Shown: positions 1-9,007, numbered from the stretch's first letter. The stretch is DNA of 42,377 nt from Clostridiaceae bacterium DTU079 (GCA_001512505.1 LFSC01000032.1:1-42377), one strand, 5' to 3'. The notes: a model not told the origin generated them from the letters alone. Made by a program: numbers and translations.

Positions 1-474
1 TCCAGGGAAGTACTGGAGAGTTCCCTGTCTGACTTTGACGGAACCCTTTTAATCGTATCCCATGACAGGTATTTTATCAATAAGCTTGCAACCCGAATCA
101 TTGAGCTTAAGGATAATTCCTGTATAGATTACAACGGCAATTATGACGACTTTTTGCAATATAAAAGCAGGATTGATGCAGCTTCCGACAACGGATCAAA
201 AAATACCAAGGTATCTTCCGGCAAGCTGGAGCATATGGCAACAAAGGAGGAAAAGGCTCGCAAAAGGAAGCTGGAAAAACAAATAGCGGATACAGAAAAG
301 GAGATAGCCTCCATTGAATCCCGTCTAAAGGAAATTGAAAATCAAATGACTTCAGATGAAGTGGCCAGCGACCATGTAAGACTGATGGAGCTTACTGACG
401 AGAACAACAGGCTTAATGAAAGGCTTGAAGAGTTGTATGAGCTCTGGGATGATTTGCAGTCCCAGTGTGATTAA
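1..474 (+). CDS. ABC-F family ATPase, C-terminal part (5' end outside window)
   Basis: The reading frame is open from base 1 and ends at TAA 472-474. The visible start carries the H-loop signature of ABC ATPases (VSHDRYF, about residues 19-25), preceded by a hydrophobic beta strand (TLLIV). After it comes the typical ABC-F run of IIELKD and YNGNYDDFL. The last 100 residues are a charged coiled coil rich in K/E (EEKARKRKLEKQIADTEKEI region), the usual C-terminal extension of ABC-F proteins. Members are soluble, have two nucleotide-binding domains and no membrane domain, and act at the ribosome E site as translation factors or in antibiotic protection. The subfamily cannot be set from this fragment. 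It is followed by a repeat element rather than a simple terminator. Confidence 0.9.
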   Translation, partial: SREVLESSLSDFDGTLLIVSHDRYFINKLATRIIELKDNSCIDYNGNYDDFLQYKSRIDAASDNGSKNTKVSSGKLEHMATKEEKARKRKLEKQIADTEKEIASIESRLKEIENQMTSDEVASDHVRLMELTDENNRLNERLEELYELWDDLQSQCD

Positions 475-492
475 GGGTTCAAAAATAGAAGA

Positions 493-652
493 GAAGAAAA
501 TATTCCAGAAACTTAAGTTTCGCAAGTCCAGAGCCTGTAAATACTCCTCAGGGTCGAGCAAAACTCACTTCGTTCAAACAATGCTCTCCCTTTCCTCGTC
601 GTATTAACAGGCTCTACGACTGGCTTCACAATGTTTCTTCCATATTTTCTTC
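493..652. repeat. Dispersed inverted-repeat element (family A), copy 1
   Basis: The core at 530-615 is bounded by AGAGCCTGTAAATAC and its near-complement GTATTAACAGGCTCT. An inner inverted pair (GAGCA / TGCTC) lies inside. The outer arms GAAGAAAATAT (493-503) and ATATTTTCTTC (642-652) are exact complements, separated from the next paired block (AGAAAC/GTTTCT) by a 3x3 TCC/TCC mismatch. The element fills most of the 286-bp gap between the ABC-F and GH18 genes. No protein-coding potential is apparent. Related copies lie at 2274, 5050, 22527, 30882 and 34489, with a remnant at 10772. Confidence 0.85.
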
Positions 653-760
653 ACTTCTTATCATATACCTTCAAATGATAAACAGGATTTTTGAACCTTC
701 AAACGGCTGTATGAATATACTGACAATAAAGATTTTACTTTATAAAGGAATGATGAGTTT

Positions 761-2272
761 ATGTGGTATGTCGTACAGCCTGGAGACTCTCTTTATACAA
801 TTTCACAAAGGTTTGGGGTAACCATATCCCAGATAAGAGAAGCAAATCAAATCACAGGCAACATTATCTATATCGGCCAGCGTTTATATATCCCCGTTGA
901 AAGACAGGCACCCATAATATACACAGTTAAGTCCGGAGATTCATTATATCTTATTGCCCGAAGATACAACACCACCATAGACAGTATAATGGCCCTGAAC
1001 AATCTCACCAGTACGCAGCTTCAGGTAGGGCAGCGGTTAACCATACCGATTTATACCGAAGTAGTGGTCAATGTGGACAATGCAAACGTACGCAGCGGTC
1101 CCGGAACCAATTACAGTGTGGTTACACGGATGACAAGGGGTGCAAGGCTTCCTGTTACTGATTACAGTAACAACTGGTATAAGATCAGCCTTTATAACGG
1201 CAGAGAAGGCTGGATTTCCGGAACTATTGTGAATCGCAGAGTATATGACGGAAGTAAGCCCATAACAGGGGTACTGGGTTTCTATACTCTTGAAGAAGGA
1301 CCCACTCTTCCCAGCTCTTTTGCATCCTTTTCCAACAATACGGGGTTGCTTTCTTCGACAGCACTTTTCATGTTCAGAATAAGTGCCGCCAACCCGACCA
1401 CTATCGAAAAATTCGGCGATTTTACCGATCAGGACATACGAAATCTAGTAGCTATTGCCCATAGAAATAATGTTAAAATAATGCCGGTTGTCCATAACCT
1501 TTTATACAGGCCCGGAGGAACCACCCTTGCCAAAAATGTCGTCAAAGTCCTTGTTTCAGACCCGCGGAACAGAAATGCCTTTGCCCTGAACCTTGTCAAT
1601 TTAATAGAAAGATACGGCTTTGACGGCGTAAATATTGATATTGAAGATGTGTTTATTGAAGACAGCGACAATCTCTCCCTTCTGTATAATGATATTGCAG
1701 AGGCATTGAGGCCAAGAGGATACTTCTTCTCGGCATCCATACCTTCCAGGATAAGTGACCAGCCCTTCAATCCGTTTTCCGATCCGTTCAATTACAGTGC
1801 AATAGGCCGGGCTGTGGATGAGTTTGTCGTAATGCTTTATAATGAATTCGGTTGGCCGGGAAGCCCACCGGGACCGCCTGTTACAATAGGTTGGATGAAC
1901 CGGGTTCTTCAGTATACCATAACCAAAATGCCAAAAGATAAAATCGTTGCAGCGGTTTCTGTATTCGGGTTCGATTTTAACCTCACAACCGGAAGAAATA
2001 CTTATGTGACATATCAAGGAGCAATTAATCTTGCCCAAAGATACAACAGCACAATAATCTTCAATGAAGAAAGGCAGACTCCGATGTTTTCTTACACGGA
2101 TGCACAGGGAAACCGGCACGAGGTATGGTTTGAAAATGCCCGCAGTTTGAGAGCCAAAATCCAGCTTGCCTGGGATCTCGGAATAAAGGGAGTAGCTTTA
2201 TGGAGGCTTGGCATGGAGGATCCGGCTATCTGGACCATGCTGAGAGATGAAGTAGTGGTAAGAAAATTTTAA
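761..2272 (+). CDS. LysM-LysM-SH3-GH18 glycosidase, SleL/YaaH-like spore cortex hydrolase
   Basis: 503 residues. Two LysM repeats (about residues 2-45 and 52-97, each with a GDSLY.I motif) bind peptidoglycan glycan strands. A bacterial SH3 domain follows (about 101-160, with the NVRSGPGTNYS signature), then a GH18 chitinase-like barrel (about 173-500). The catalytic motif DGVNIDIED lies at 288-296, with Glu295 the expected acid/base. There is no signal peptide, as in Bacillus SleL/YaaH, which are N-acetylglucosaminidases acting on spore cortex fragments during germination. The SH3 domain is an addition to the usual LysM2-GH18 layout. ATG 761 follows AAAGGA at a rather long spacing, and no in-frame start lies upstream. 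A different substrate, such as vegetative wall, remains possible. Confidence 0.85.
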   Translation: MWYVVQPGDSLYTISQRFGVTISQIREANQITGNIIYIGQRLYIPVERQAPIIYTVKSGDSLYLIARRYNTTIDSIMALNNLTSTQLQVGQRLTIPIYTEVVVNVDNANVRSGPGTNYSVVTRMTRGARLPVTDYSNNWYKISLYNGREGWISGTIVNRRVYDGSKPITGVLGFYTLEEGPTLPSSFASFSNNTGLLSSTALFMFRISAANPTTIEKFGDFTDQDIRNLVAIAHRNNVKIMPVVHNLLYRPGGTTLAKNVVKVLVSDPRNRNAFALNLVNLIERYGFDGVNIDIEDVFIEDSDNLSLLYNDIAEALRPRGYFFSASIPSRISDQPFNPFSDPFNYSAIGRAVDEFVVMLYNEFGWPGSPPGPPVTIGWMNRVLQYTITKMPKDKIVAAVSVFGFDFNLTTGRNTYVTYQGAINLAQRYNSTIIFNEERQTPMFSYTDAQGNRHEVWFENARSLRAKIQLAWDLGIKGVALWRLGMEDPAIWTMLRDEVVVRKF

Positions 2273-2273
2273 A

Positions 2274-2438
2274 GATGAAGAAAACTGTCCCGGAAACTAA
2301 AATTATACAAGTTTAGAGCCTGTAAATACTTTTTGAAGTCAAGCAAAACTCGCTTTACAAAAGCGGGTGCCCTACCTTCTCTTTGTATTAACAGGCTCTA
2401 CAACTTGCTCCACAATGTTTCCTCTATATTCTTTCATC
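2274..2438. repeat. Family A inverted-repeat element, copy 2
   Basis: It begins two bases after the stop codon of the GH18 gene and fills the convergent gap before cwlD. The core at 2315-2399 has ends AGAGCCTGTAAATAC and GTATTAACAGGCTCT. The interior has diverged (CGCTTTACAAAAGCG hairpin). The outer arms are GATGAAGAAAA on the left and TTCTTTCATC on the right, complementary except for small slips. Their sequence differs from copy 1, so the arms appear to have changed in pairs. Confidence 0.8.
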
Positions 2439-2476
2439 CAATAATGTGAACTCATAGACAGTGAGTACGCAAACCA

Positions 2477-3193
2477 TCATTTTTTAAAATACTCTACAAT
2501 TCCGTCCTTTATTGCCTGAGCCAATTCTTCTTGATAATCTGCATCTGCAAGCTTCTGTTCCTCCTGCCGGTTTGACAGGAATCCACATTCAACTATTACG
2601 GTGGGAACCTTTAAATCCCGAAGAATTATCAGTTTATTGTCCTTTACCAATGCTTCCCTTTTGTTGCCCGGATCCACTTTTTCCCTCAATGCTTTTTGAA
2701 TTGTTTCCGCCAATTCCTGACTTTCCTGTGATCTGGGTGGAAAAAATACCTGGGCACCGTAATACTGTGTCTGGCTGAATTTGTTAAGATGTATACTTAC
2801 AGCAATATCGGCTCCGGATTCATCAATCTTTTTTTTACGGTTCATCAGGTCCTGGGCTCTCTTGCTGGTATATCTTTGGGTCCCTTCTTTGTAGTTTAAT
2901 ACGTCTTCCTCTCTGGTCATAATAACTTTGAAATTTTCTGCTTCCAAAAGCTCTTTAACCCGCTTGGCTATAATCAGGTTCACGTCCTTTTCCTTAAGTC
3001 CGCTGTAGTCACTTACTGCGCCCGGATCTTCCCCCCCATGTCCGGCGTCAATTACTACAGTTCCGTTTACATTGGTGTTTGTAACCTGTAGTGCGTTAAA
3101 ACCCGGACCTATATTAATGCTGATAAACGTAATTGTCAAAACAAATACCAATGCAATTAACGCTATTTTGTCTTTTCTTAATACTAATATCAT
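2477..3193 (-). CDS. cwlD: Germination-specific N-acetylmuramoyl-L-alanine amidase CwlD
   Basis: 238 residues, close to the length of Bacillus CwlD. An N-terminal membrane anchor or signal (about residues 8-28, LIALVFVLTITFISI) precedes an Amidase_3 domain. The zinc ligands and catalytic residues are in VVIDAGHGGEDPGA (His), the KEKDVNL region (Glu), SIHLNKF (His) and VECGFLSN (catalytic Glu). CwlD cleaves the stem peptide from muramic acid as the first step of muramic-delta-lactam formation in spore cortex, so that cortex-lytic enzymes can recognise it. The start is supported by GGGGGAT eight bases upstream. The gene stands alone and converges on the GH18 gene, another likely cortex enzyme. 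No convincing sigma-E/G promoter was found upstream. Confidence 0.9.
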   Translation of the reverse strand: MILVLRKDKIALIALVFVLTITFISINIGPGFNALQVTNTNVNGTVVIDAGHGGEDPGAVSDYSGLKEKDVNLIIAKRVKELLEAENFKVIMTREEDVLNYKEGTQRYTSKRAQDLMNRKKKIDESGADIAVSIHLNKFSQTQYYGAQVFFPPRSQESQELAETIQKALREKVDPGNKREALVKDNKLIILRDLKVPTVIVECGFLSNRQEEQKLADADYQEELAQAIKDGIVEYFKK

Positions 3194-3347
3194 TCAGCCT
3201 ATCCCCCTTATTTACATCTACAATAAGCATATTCAATAAAGGGTTGGCCTTATACTACATGTTTCACAAATTTTTTCCCATTCATTCATCTGTATTCCTA
3301 GAACACATTTTCTTCAGTATTTATCGCAACTAAATAGTCAATGCTGC

Positions 3348-3782
3348 TTACCTAAGACTGTACCAGGAAAAATGCCTTGCAGTAACAACCTGAGATTTAA
3401 TGTTTACATAAATATTTTTCCCCGTTAATTCATCATATAAATATCCTTCATATTTCTTTACTTTTATAAGCACAGGCTTTGTAAAAGCGTCTACATCCGG
3501 ATTAATCTCAATTCCGGGCTCACCGTCTCGGACACATACTTTTACGTTAAACTCCATTGGATACTGTCCGCCGGGAAGCCATTCATTGTTAAACTGAAGG
3601 GTAACGAAGCCTACATCAAACTTGCCACCCTTCTTGTCCACCGTAATAGTAGTTTCAAATTTTACCGGTTCAGTAATTACAGCCTCCGTCCCATTCCCAT
3701 TTGACGGTTTTGCCAAAGCAACACCCGGAATTCCGGTAACCAAGAGTGCAAACAATAGAGCGATAATCAGCTTTCTCTTCAT
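3348..3782 (-). CDS. Small exported protein of unknown function
   Basis: 144 residues from the ATG at 3782, chosen because AAAGGAGG lies just upstream. A longer reading upstream has no such site. The first 23 residues (MKRKLIIALLFALLVTGIPG and on to ALA) form a clear signal peptide with an ALA cleavage motif before KPSNGN. The mature part looks beta-rich: a valine/threonine-rich segment around FETTITVDKKGG, then LPGGQYPMEF and several Lys/Tyr-rich strands, ending HFSWYSLR. I recognise no family. A calcium- or carbohydrate-binding beta-sandwich is only a guess. It is monocistronic, transcribed towards the divergent sigma54 activator's upstream side. Confidence 0.75.
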   Translation of the reverse strand: MKRKLIIALLFALLVTGIPGVALAKPSNGNGTEAVITEPVKFETTITVDKKGGKFDVGFVTLQFNNEWLPGGQYPMEFNVKVCVRDGEPGIEINPDVDAFTKPVLIKVKKYEGYLYDELTGKNIYVNIKSQVVTARHFSWYSLR

Positions 3783-4077
3783 AAAATTACCTCCTTTTGA
3801 TGAGTCGCAAAGACTCTTTTCAATAATAATAAAATGCAATACCCATGCCATGTTTAAAGCTTTTCCGTTAAATAAATCAAATTAGTATTATATACCTAAA
3901 AAGACAATTGCCTTATGGGTCTGTGGTACCGGCATTTTATAGTCCATTCCACCGGTTGCGGCAGATAATACCATGAAACACAGCATTAAGTTTCAATATT
4001 GGATTCTCCCTTTTGTCTCATTTTTATATAGACATATAAAATTTTATACCGATATATAAATTAAGGGGGTAACGCTT

Positions 4078-5031
4078 GTGAATCAGAATTTTCTTTTCGA
4101 TGAATTTAAAATCATAGGGAGTAACACGGCAAAATATTTAGACAGCTTCAGAAACCTTCTCTTTACCGGATCAACGGTGCTAATTACCGGTGAAACCGGT
4201 ACCGGTAAAGAGCTTGCGGCAAGGTGGATTCATTTCAACGATCCCAAAAGAAGCAACAATCCCTTCGTCAAAATTACAATCCCCAACATAGGAGAAAACA
4301 TATTTGAAAGCGAGGTTTTCGGATACGAAAAGGGAGCTTTTACCGGTGCCGTCAGCTCAAAGAAAGGATTGATTGAGGTTTGCGAAGGCGGAAGCCTCTT
4401 CTTTGACGAAATTGAAAACGCAAGTCCAGCCGTACAAAGCAAGCTATTGCAGCTTTTTGAAGACAGGCTCTACCGAAAGGTGGGCGATACCTCCTATAAA
4501 AAAACCAATGCAAGATTTATCGTTGCTGCCAACAAGGATCTTCTCGAGGAAGTACGGAAAAACAATTTTCGCCAGGACCTGTATTACAGACTTGCAGTTA
4601 TCGAACTTAAAATGCCTCCGTTAAGGGAAAGGGGCAAGGACATCCTTGAAATAGCAAATTACTACATTGAAAAGTACTCAAAAGAACTGGAAAAAGGCGT
4701 GATGCTTCTAACCCGGAAAGATTATCCCCGACTCTCCTCCTATACCTGGCCGGGAAATATACGGGAATTGAAAAATTTCATTGAGAAGGCGGTTATTTTT
4801 TCAAAAGACAATAGAATTGACCTGTCCACTCTTGAAAAAGCTGTTCCTCCAACCCAAACCGCTCTCGAAGAGATCTATGCCTACAAGGAATATATAAGGC
4901 TAAAAGAACAGGAACTCTTTATAAAAGCTCTTTCCATGTGCAACGGCAATGTGGAGCAAACCGCATTCCTCATAAAAATGTCGGTCCCCTTTGTATACAA
5001 AAAAGTAAAGGAGTTGGGGATACGGATCTAA
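4078..5031 (+). CDS. Sigma54-dependent transcriptional activator lacking a sensor domain (PspF-like layout)
   Basis: 317 residues starting with GTG at 4078, preceded by AAGGGGG at good spacing. It begins directly with the AAA+ domain: Walker A GETGTGKE (38-45), the sigma54-contacting GAFTGA loop intact (86-91), Walker B LFFDEIE (107-113), and an R-finger region near RQDLYYRLAV. The C-terminal 35 residues form a Fis-type helix-turn-helix (NGNVEQTAFLIKMS). Such proteins hydrolyse ATP to open sigma54-RNA polymerase complexes from upstream enhancers. There is no receiver, PAS or GAF domain, so control must come through a partner protein or expression level, as for PspF. An AT-rich sigma-A-like promoter (TTGTCT 4013, TATAAA 4035) may lie upstream. 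The target is not evident here. Confidence 0.88.
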   Translation: MNQNFLFDEFKIIGSNTAKYLDSFRNLLFTGSTVLITGETGTGKELAARWIHFNDPKRSNNPFVKITIPNIGENIFESEVFGYEKGAFTGAVSSKKGLIEVCEGGSLFFDEIENASPAVQSKLLQLFEDRLYRKVGDTSYKKTNARFIVAANKDLLEEVRKNNFRQDLYYRLAVIELKMPPLRERGKDILEIANYYIEKYSKELEKGVMLLTRKDYPRLSSYTWPGNIRELKNFIEKAVIFSKDNRIDLSTLEKAVPPTQTALEEIYAYKEYIRLKEQELFIKALSMCNGNVEQTAFLIKMSVPFVYKKVKELGIRI

Positions 5032-5049
5032 CCTGGGCCCTGCAGCAAG

Positions 5050-5216
5050 GATGAATAAAGATATTCCAGAAACTTAAGTTACGCAAGTCCAGAGCCTGTA
5101 AATACTCCTCAGGGTCGAGCAAAACTCGTTTCCTCAGACAATGCTCTCCCTTTCCTTGTCGTATTAACAGGCTCTACAACTTGCTTCACAATGTTTCTTC
5201 CATATCTTTATTCATC
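5050..5216. repeat. Family A inverted-repeat element, copy 3
   Basis: It fills the convergent gap between the sigma54 activator and the cyclase gene. The core at 5091-5175 is nearly identical to copy 1. The outer arms are the clearest in the window: GATGAATAAAGATAT (from 5050) and ATATCTTTATTCATC (to 5216), a perfect 15-bp complement that shares only its innermost ATAT with the arms of copy 1. The conserved TCC/TCC internal mismatch and AGAAAC/GTTTCT pairing follow inside. Confidence 0.85.
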
Positions 5217-5242
5217 TTTGATATAGCACCCTAATATTAAGC

Positions 5243-8200
5243 TTACTCAATTACCTCTTTCAATATTACCTCTTTCAATTTGCAGTCGTCCACTTTTCCA
5301 ATGCACTCTTTGGCAAGTTTTATATCAGCCGCAGCTTTATCCATGTCCCCCATCTTCTTGTATAAATTAAACCTTTCATAATATCCCTTGGCTGCTTCAT
5401 AGTCTGACTCAAGCTGATGGGACATGTTTATCGATTCAGAAAGCAGTTCAACGGCTTCTTCATTTTTATCCATACCGGCAAGAATACCTGCTTTTATCCT
5501 TATTGCCTTTAGCCTTCTTATATCGCTTTTAACCTCCTGGGATATTTCAATGGCTTTATCGCAATTATTCAATGCATCCTTTGGGTTCCCTTTTTTCATC
5601 TCACATATTGCCCTGTACCTGTAGCAATCACTTAAATAAGACATTTCCCCAACCTCAGTAAAAATCTTAAAAACCATATCCAGCATTTTCTCTGCCATAT
5701 CCAACAGATTTCTATCTATATTCAGTTTTGCAAGGCTCAGGTAGTTTATCCCCTCTCCTACAGGTACGTTAATCTCCCGGGCTATTTCAAGAGATTTGTT
5801 ATAATGGGAAATTGCCTGGTCAAAATGGCCTCTTTCATATAATATGTCTCCGATATTGGTTATGGATATGCTCTCATTAAGCTTGGAAGATATTTCACGA
5901 GCACTCTCCAAGGCTTTGTTGAACAAAGCTTCTGCCTCATTGAAAAGGCCTTTGTCCATATAAAGTATCCCAAGATTTATACTGCCTGCTACGCATCCCT
6001 GCTGATCCGATATCTTCTTGGAAATGCTAATGGATCTGGCAAAAAAGTCCTGGGCCTTTGAAATCATTCCGGTAGAATGGTAAAATACACCCATATTCCC
6101 TGACACCTTGGCCATGATAGCGAGATTATTCACCTTTTCTGCATATTTATATGATTTGTCCAGATAAAACAAAGCGTTAGATATATCGCCACGGATATAG
6201 TATATAATTCCGGCTTGATTCATGGTCTCGGCAAGGTTTTCATAATCCTTCATTCTTATAAGCAGCTTTTCGGACTTTTGGGCTAAAGTAAGGGCTTCGG
6301 TGCTGCCAAGAATTCTCAATATGCTGCATTTCATCTGCAAAAGCTTGCCGTAAAGTGTATTTTCCTTATTTATTTTAAGTTGGATATCATCAAGGATTTT
6401 GAGGGCATCATCATACATGTCCTGTTCTTTATAAACTGCCGCAATCATCAGCCGGATTGAGTAAATGTCATCATAAAGCTTGGCTTTCTTTAAAGCCCTG
6501 TTTAAATAAAGCATGGAAAGCTCATAGTCTGCCATTATTAATTTTATGTACCCCATATCTCTATAGGCTTCCAATATCTTGGCGTTGATTTGCTCATCGT
6601 CCTCTTCTTTCACCAATTGGAGAAAACGGTCATAGTATTCCAGTGAACTGGTGAAGTTGAAATTGACTTTGTTTTTTATGGCTGTCTTAAAACTATATTC
6701 GGCTGCCTTTTTGATCTGCCCCGCCTTATGAAAATGGGTAAAGAGAATCTCATAATACTCTTCCAGCTCCCGGGCGTATTTTTCCTCTAAAAATTCCGCT
6801 ATCTTTTTATGCAGTTCCTTCTTTTCCTTGTTTAAAATACTATCATAAATAACTTCTCTCTCCATGTCCTGGTTGAATACAAATTCTTTTTCCACAACAC
6901 CGGAGGAGGTATATGCAGACTTTAGGGATATTAAGTTCATATGTACAGGGAGTCTCAATAAGGCGTTAACCTCATCCCTTCCCATTTCAAGAATTGCACT
7001 TAGTATTGTAAGGTTAAATTCCCTGCCGATAACCGATGCAACCTCAAGCAATCGTCTCTCCTCATCACTCATCTCGGACAAGTTTGCTAAAATAATATTC
7101 TGGATATTGTTAGGAAGGGATGTAATTGTCTCGGCATCTATAACTGCAACATCTTCAATCACACGGAAGGTATCGGATTTTTTAATGTTTTGAATAAATT
7201 CCCGAATGTACAGGGGATTTCCGCTGGTAAACTTTTCGGCAGCATCTAAAAGACTTTTATCAATGTTTTTGCATTGGAGTAATTTGCACATCAGCTGTTT
7301 TACTGCACTTTTAGACAGAGTTCTAAGCTTCAATGTATGATACTTCAATGATTTGGCATCACTAAACTCCTCCACCTCATAACGGGAAGCCATTACAAAA
7401 GTAATGTTTACAGGATCTAGGTTTTCCATTAAACCCCTTATAATACTCAGTGAATCCTTATCGGACCAATGCATGTCATCAATGATTATTACCATCTTAA
7501 ACTTTTTCGAAAGATATTTAAAGAACACCGCGAGCTGCCTGATCATTTCCCTCCTGATGTTTTCAAAGCTCATGGAGTTCAGTATGTTCTGAAACTCATT
7601 GTCTCTTTTAAGTCCTAAAATAAGGCCAATGAAGTTGTAATTTCTTTCAATCTCCTCATCGCTCAAATCTTCCAATATATAGTCCAAAAAAGACATCAGT
7701 CTTCGCTGTTTCACATTAGGATTATCCCCATAATTGATGTTCATAATTTTCATAAGAACATTTGAAATCAAATGGTAAACCCTGTTTTGGGAAAACGGGC
7801 TTATATCAACCCATAACTTCTTTATATCCATTGCAAGGCTGGCGGAAAACTCTTTCAAAAGCCGAGTCTTTCCGACTCCCGCCTCCCCGATTACACTAAT
7901 GCATTTTGTACCTGTATTGAGGGCATTATTATATATTGACACAAGCTGTCCCAGTTCCTTTTCTCTTCCGATGAACGGGGTCCTGTCGTCATAATCGTGT
8001 TCGGCATTGATCTCAATAGGCGAGTAACACCTCACAGGCTTCTCTTTATTTTTAACTTTTATCTCAACAGGCTTTGTATACTTGATTATGTCCTTTGTCT
8101 CCATATATACCGATTCCGATACAAGGATGGCTCCGCTGTCGGCATTGGATTGCAATCTCTGGGCGGTATTTACAATATCCCCCATCACCGTATAATCCCT

Positions 8201-8764
8201 GTCAAAGGTATTGCCGACACTTCCGGTAACTACCAAACCATAGTTTATGCCGATGGAGAGAGTCAGGGACAAGCCCGTGGACGAAAACCTTTCCTTGGAA
8301 AACTCCTCTATAAGATTCATCATCCTCATGGCACAGACTACAGCTCTTTTGACATCATCGGTATGAATATATTTTGCTCCGAAAAGTATCATTACACAGT
8401 CGCCGATATACTTGTCTATGGTGCCCTCCAGTTCGTAAACGGGTCTGGTAATATAATCAAAGCATTCATTTATGATCTCTCTGACTTCCTCAGGATCAAG
8501 CTTCTCCGAAAGAGCTGTAAAGCCGGAAACATCTGCAAAAATAACAGCCACATTTCTTCTGCTTTCAGAAAGAGTATCAAAATTTTGAACTGAGCTTTGT
8601 GTATCAAGACATTCCAATTTAGTACCGCAGTTAAAACAATACTTACCCATTGAAGGGTTAGGATAATAACAGGAAGGACAAGTTTTCTCAAATCTAACCC
8701 CACATAGCCCGCATACTTTTGCTTCATTACTGTGAATTTTTATGCCGCAATTAAAACAAATCAT
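5243..8764 (-). CDS. Zinc ribbon-class III adenylate cyclase-STAND ATPase-TPR protein
   Basis: 1173 residues. Residues 3-50 contain four CxxC pairs (a double zinc ribbon). Residues 70-225 form a class III cyclase domain: metal ligands Asp78 (FADVSGF) and Asp122 (KYIGD), Lys118 at the adenine-selecting position, Thr192 at the second one, and Asn199 and Arg203 (VNTAQR) for the transition state. All catalytic positions are filled, and the Lys/Thr pair is the class IIIb pattern seen in bicarbonate-responsive adenylate cyclases. An ATPase follows (Walker A GEAGVGKT 293-300, Asp-Asp 429-430), then about 450 residues of TPR repeats. The order matches mammalian soluble adenylyl cyclase and related bacterial proteins. 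The product is predicted to be cytoplasmic and to make cAMP, with the ATPase/TPR part as sensor or scaffold. A GGGGG site precedes the ATG. It is divergent from the histidine kinase at 9008. Confidence 0.9.
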   Translation of the reverse strand: MICFNCGIKIHSNEAKVCGLCGVRFEKTCPSCYYPNPSMGKYCFNCGTKLECLDTQSSVQNFDTLSESRRNVAVIFADVSGFTALSEKLDPEEVREIINECFDYITRPVYELEGTIDKYIGDCVMILFGAKYIHTDDVKRAVVCAMRMMNLIEEFSKERFSSTGLSLTLSIGINYGLVVTGSVGNTFDRDYTVMGDIVNTAQRLQSNADSGAILVSESVYMETKDIIKYTKPVEIKVKNKEKPVRCYSPIEINAEHDYDDRTPFIGREKELGQLVSIYNNALNTGTKCISVIGEAGVGKTRLLKEFSASLAMDIKKLWVDISPFSQNRVYHLISNVLMKIMNINYGDNPNVKQRRLMSFLDYILEDLSDEEIERNYNFIGLILGLKRDNEFQNILNSMSFENIRREMIRQLAVFFKYLSKKFKMVIIIDDMHWSDKDSLSIIRGLMENLDPVNITFVMASRYEVEEFSDAKSLKYHTLKLRTLSKSAVKQLMCKLLQCKNIDKSLLDAAEKFTSGNPLYIREFIQNIKKSDTFRVIEDVAVIDAETITSLPNNIQNIILANLSEMSDEERRLLEVASVIGREFNLTILSAILEMGRDEVNALLRLPVHMNLISLKSAYTSSGVVEKEFVFNQDMEREVIYDSILNKEKKELHKKIAEFLEEKYARELEEYYEILFTHFHKAGQIKKAAEYSFKTAIKNKVNFNFTSSLEYYDRFLQLVKEEDDEQINAKILEAYRDMGYIKLIMADYELSMLYLNRALKKAKLYDDIYSIRLMIAAVYKEQDMYDDALKILDDIQLKINKENTLYGKLLQMKCSILRILGSTEALTLAQKSEKLLIRMKDYENLAETMNQAGIIYYIRGDISNALFYLDKSYKYAEKVNNLAIMAKVSGNMGVFYHSTGMISKAQDFFARSISISKKISDQQGCVAGSINLGILYMDKGLFNEAEALFNKALESAREISSKLNESISITNIGDILYERGHFDQAISHYNKSLEIAREINVPVGEGINYLSLAKLNIDRNLLDMAEKMLDMVFKIFTEVGEMSYLSDCYRYRAICEMKKGNPKDALNNCDKAIEISQEVKSDIRRLKAIRIKAGILAGMDKNEEAVELLSESINMSHQLESDYEAAKGYYERFNLYKKMGDMDKAAADIKLAKECIGKVDDCKLKEVILKEVIE

Positions 8765-8892
8765 TTTGCTTCCCCCAGAGAAATTTACATGTTTAATAGG
8801 TTGTATACATAAAGCGAAAAAACACAGAGGTTATTCAAACTAATGGAATATTATTCTTTAATGAATTTATTCACCAATTATCAAAAGTTTCT

Positions 8893-8921
8893 TTGAATTA
8901 ATTACAATAATATTGTATAAT
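8893..8921 (+). promoter_or_regulatory. Sigma-A promoter of the histidine kinase gene
   Basis: TTGAAT at 8893-8898 and a consensus TATAAT at 8916-8921 with a 17-bp spacer. The expected transcript start is near 8928, giving a leader of about 80 nt before ATG 9008. Confidence 0.65.
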
Positions 8922-9007
8922 ATATATATCGATTATTCCGATTTCATTATTAATGCTTTCACCATGGATAAATAAGTCAATAAGTCACACGATAAGGGGT
9001 AAATAAA

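Noticed and set aside
416-607. 63-residue frame overlapping the ABC-F end and family A copy 1
   Set aside because: Most of it is repeat sequence and the remainder overlaps a conserved coding end in another frame.
3194-3290. Possible sporulation promoter upstream of cwlD
   Set aside because: TGAATA occurs, but no CATnnTA or CATACANT-type -10 lies at the right spacing.
3900-4077. Possible sigma54 (-24/-12) promoter upstream of the activator gene
   Set aside because: GG and GC words are present but never at the required 10-base spacing.
7997-8593. 198-residue plus-strand open frame inside the cyclase gene
   Set aside because: Antisense to the conserved cyclase domain, with no ribosome binding site or recognisable domain.
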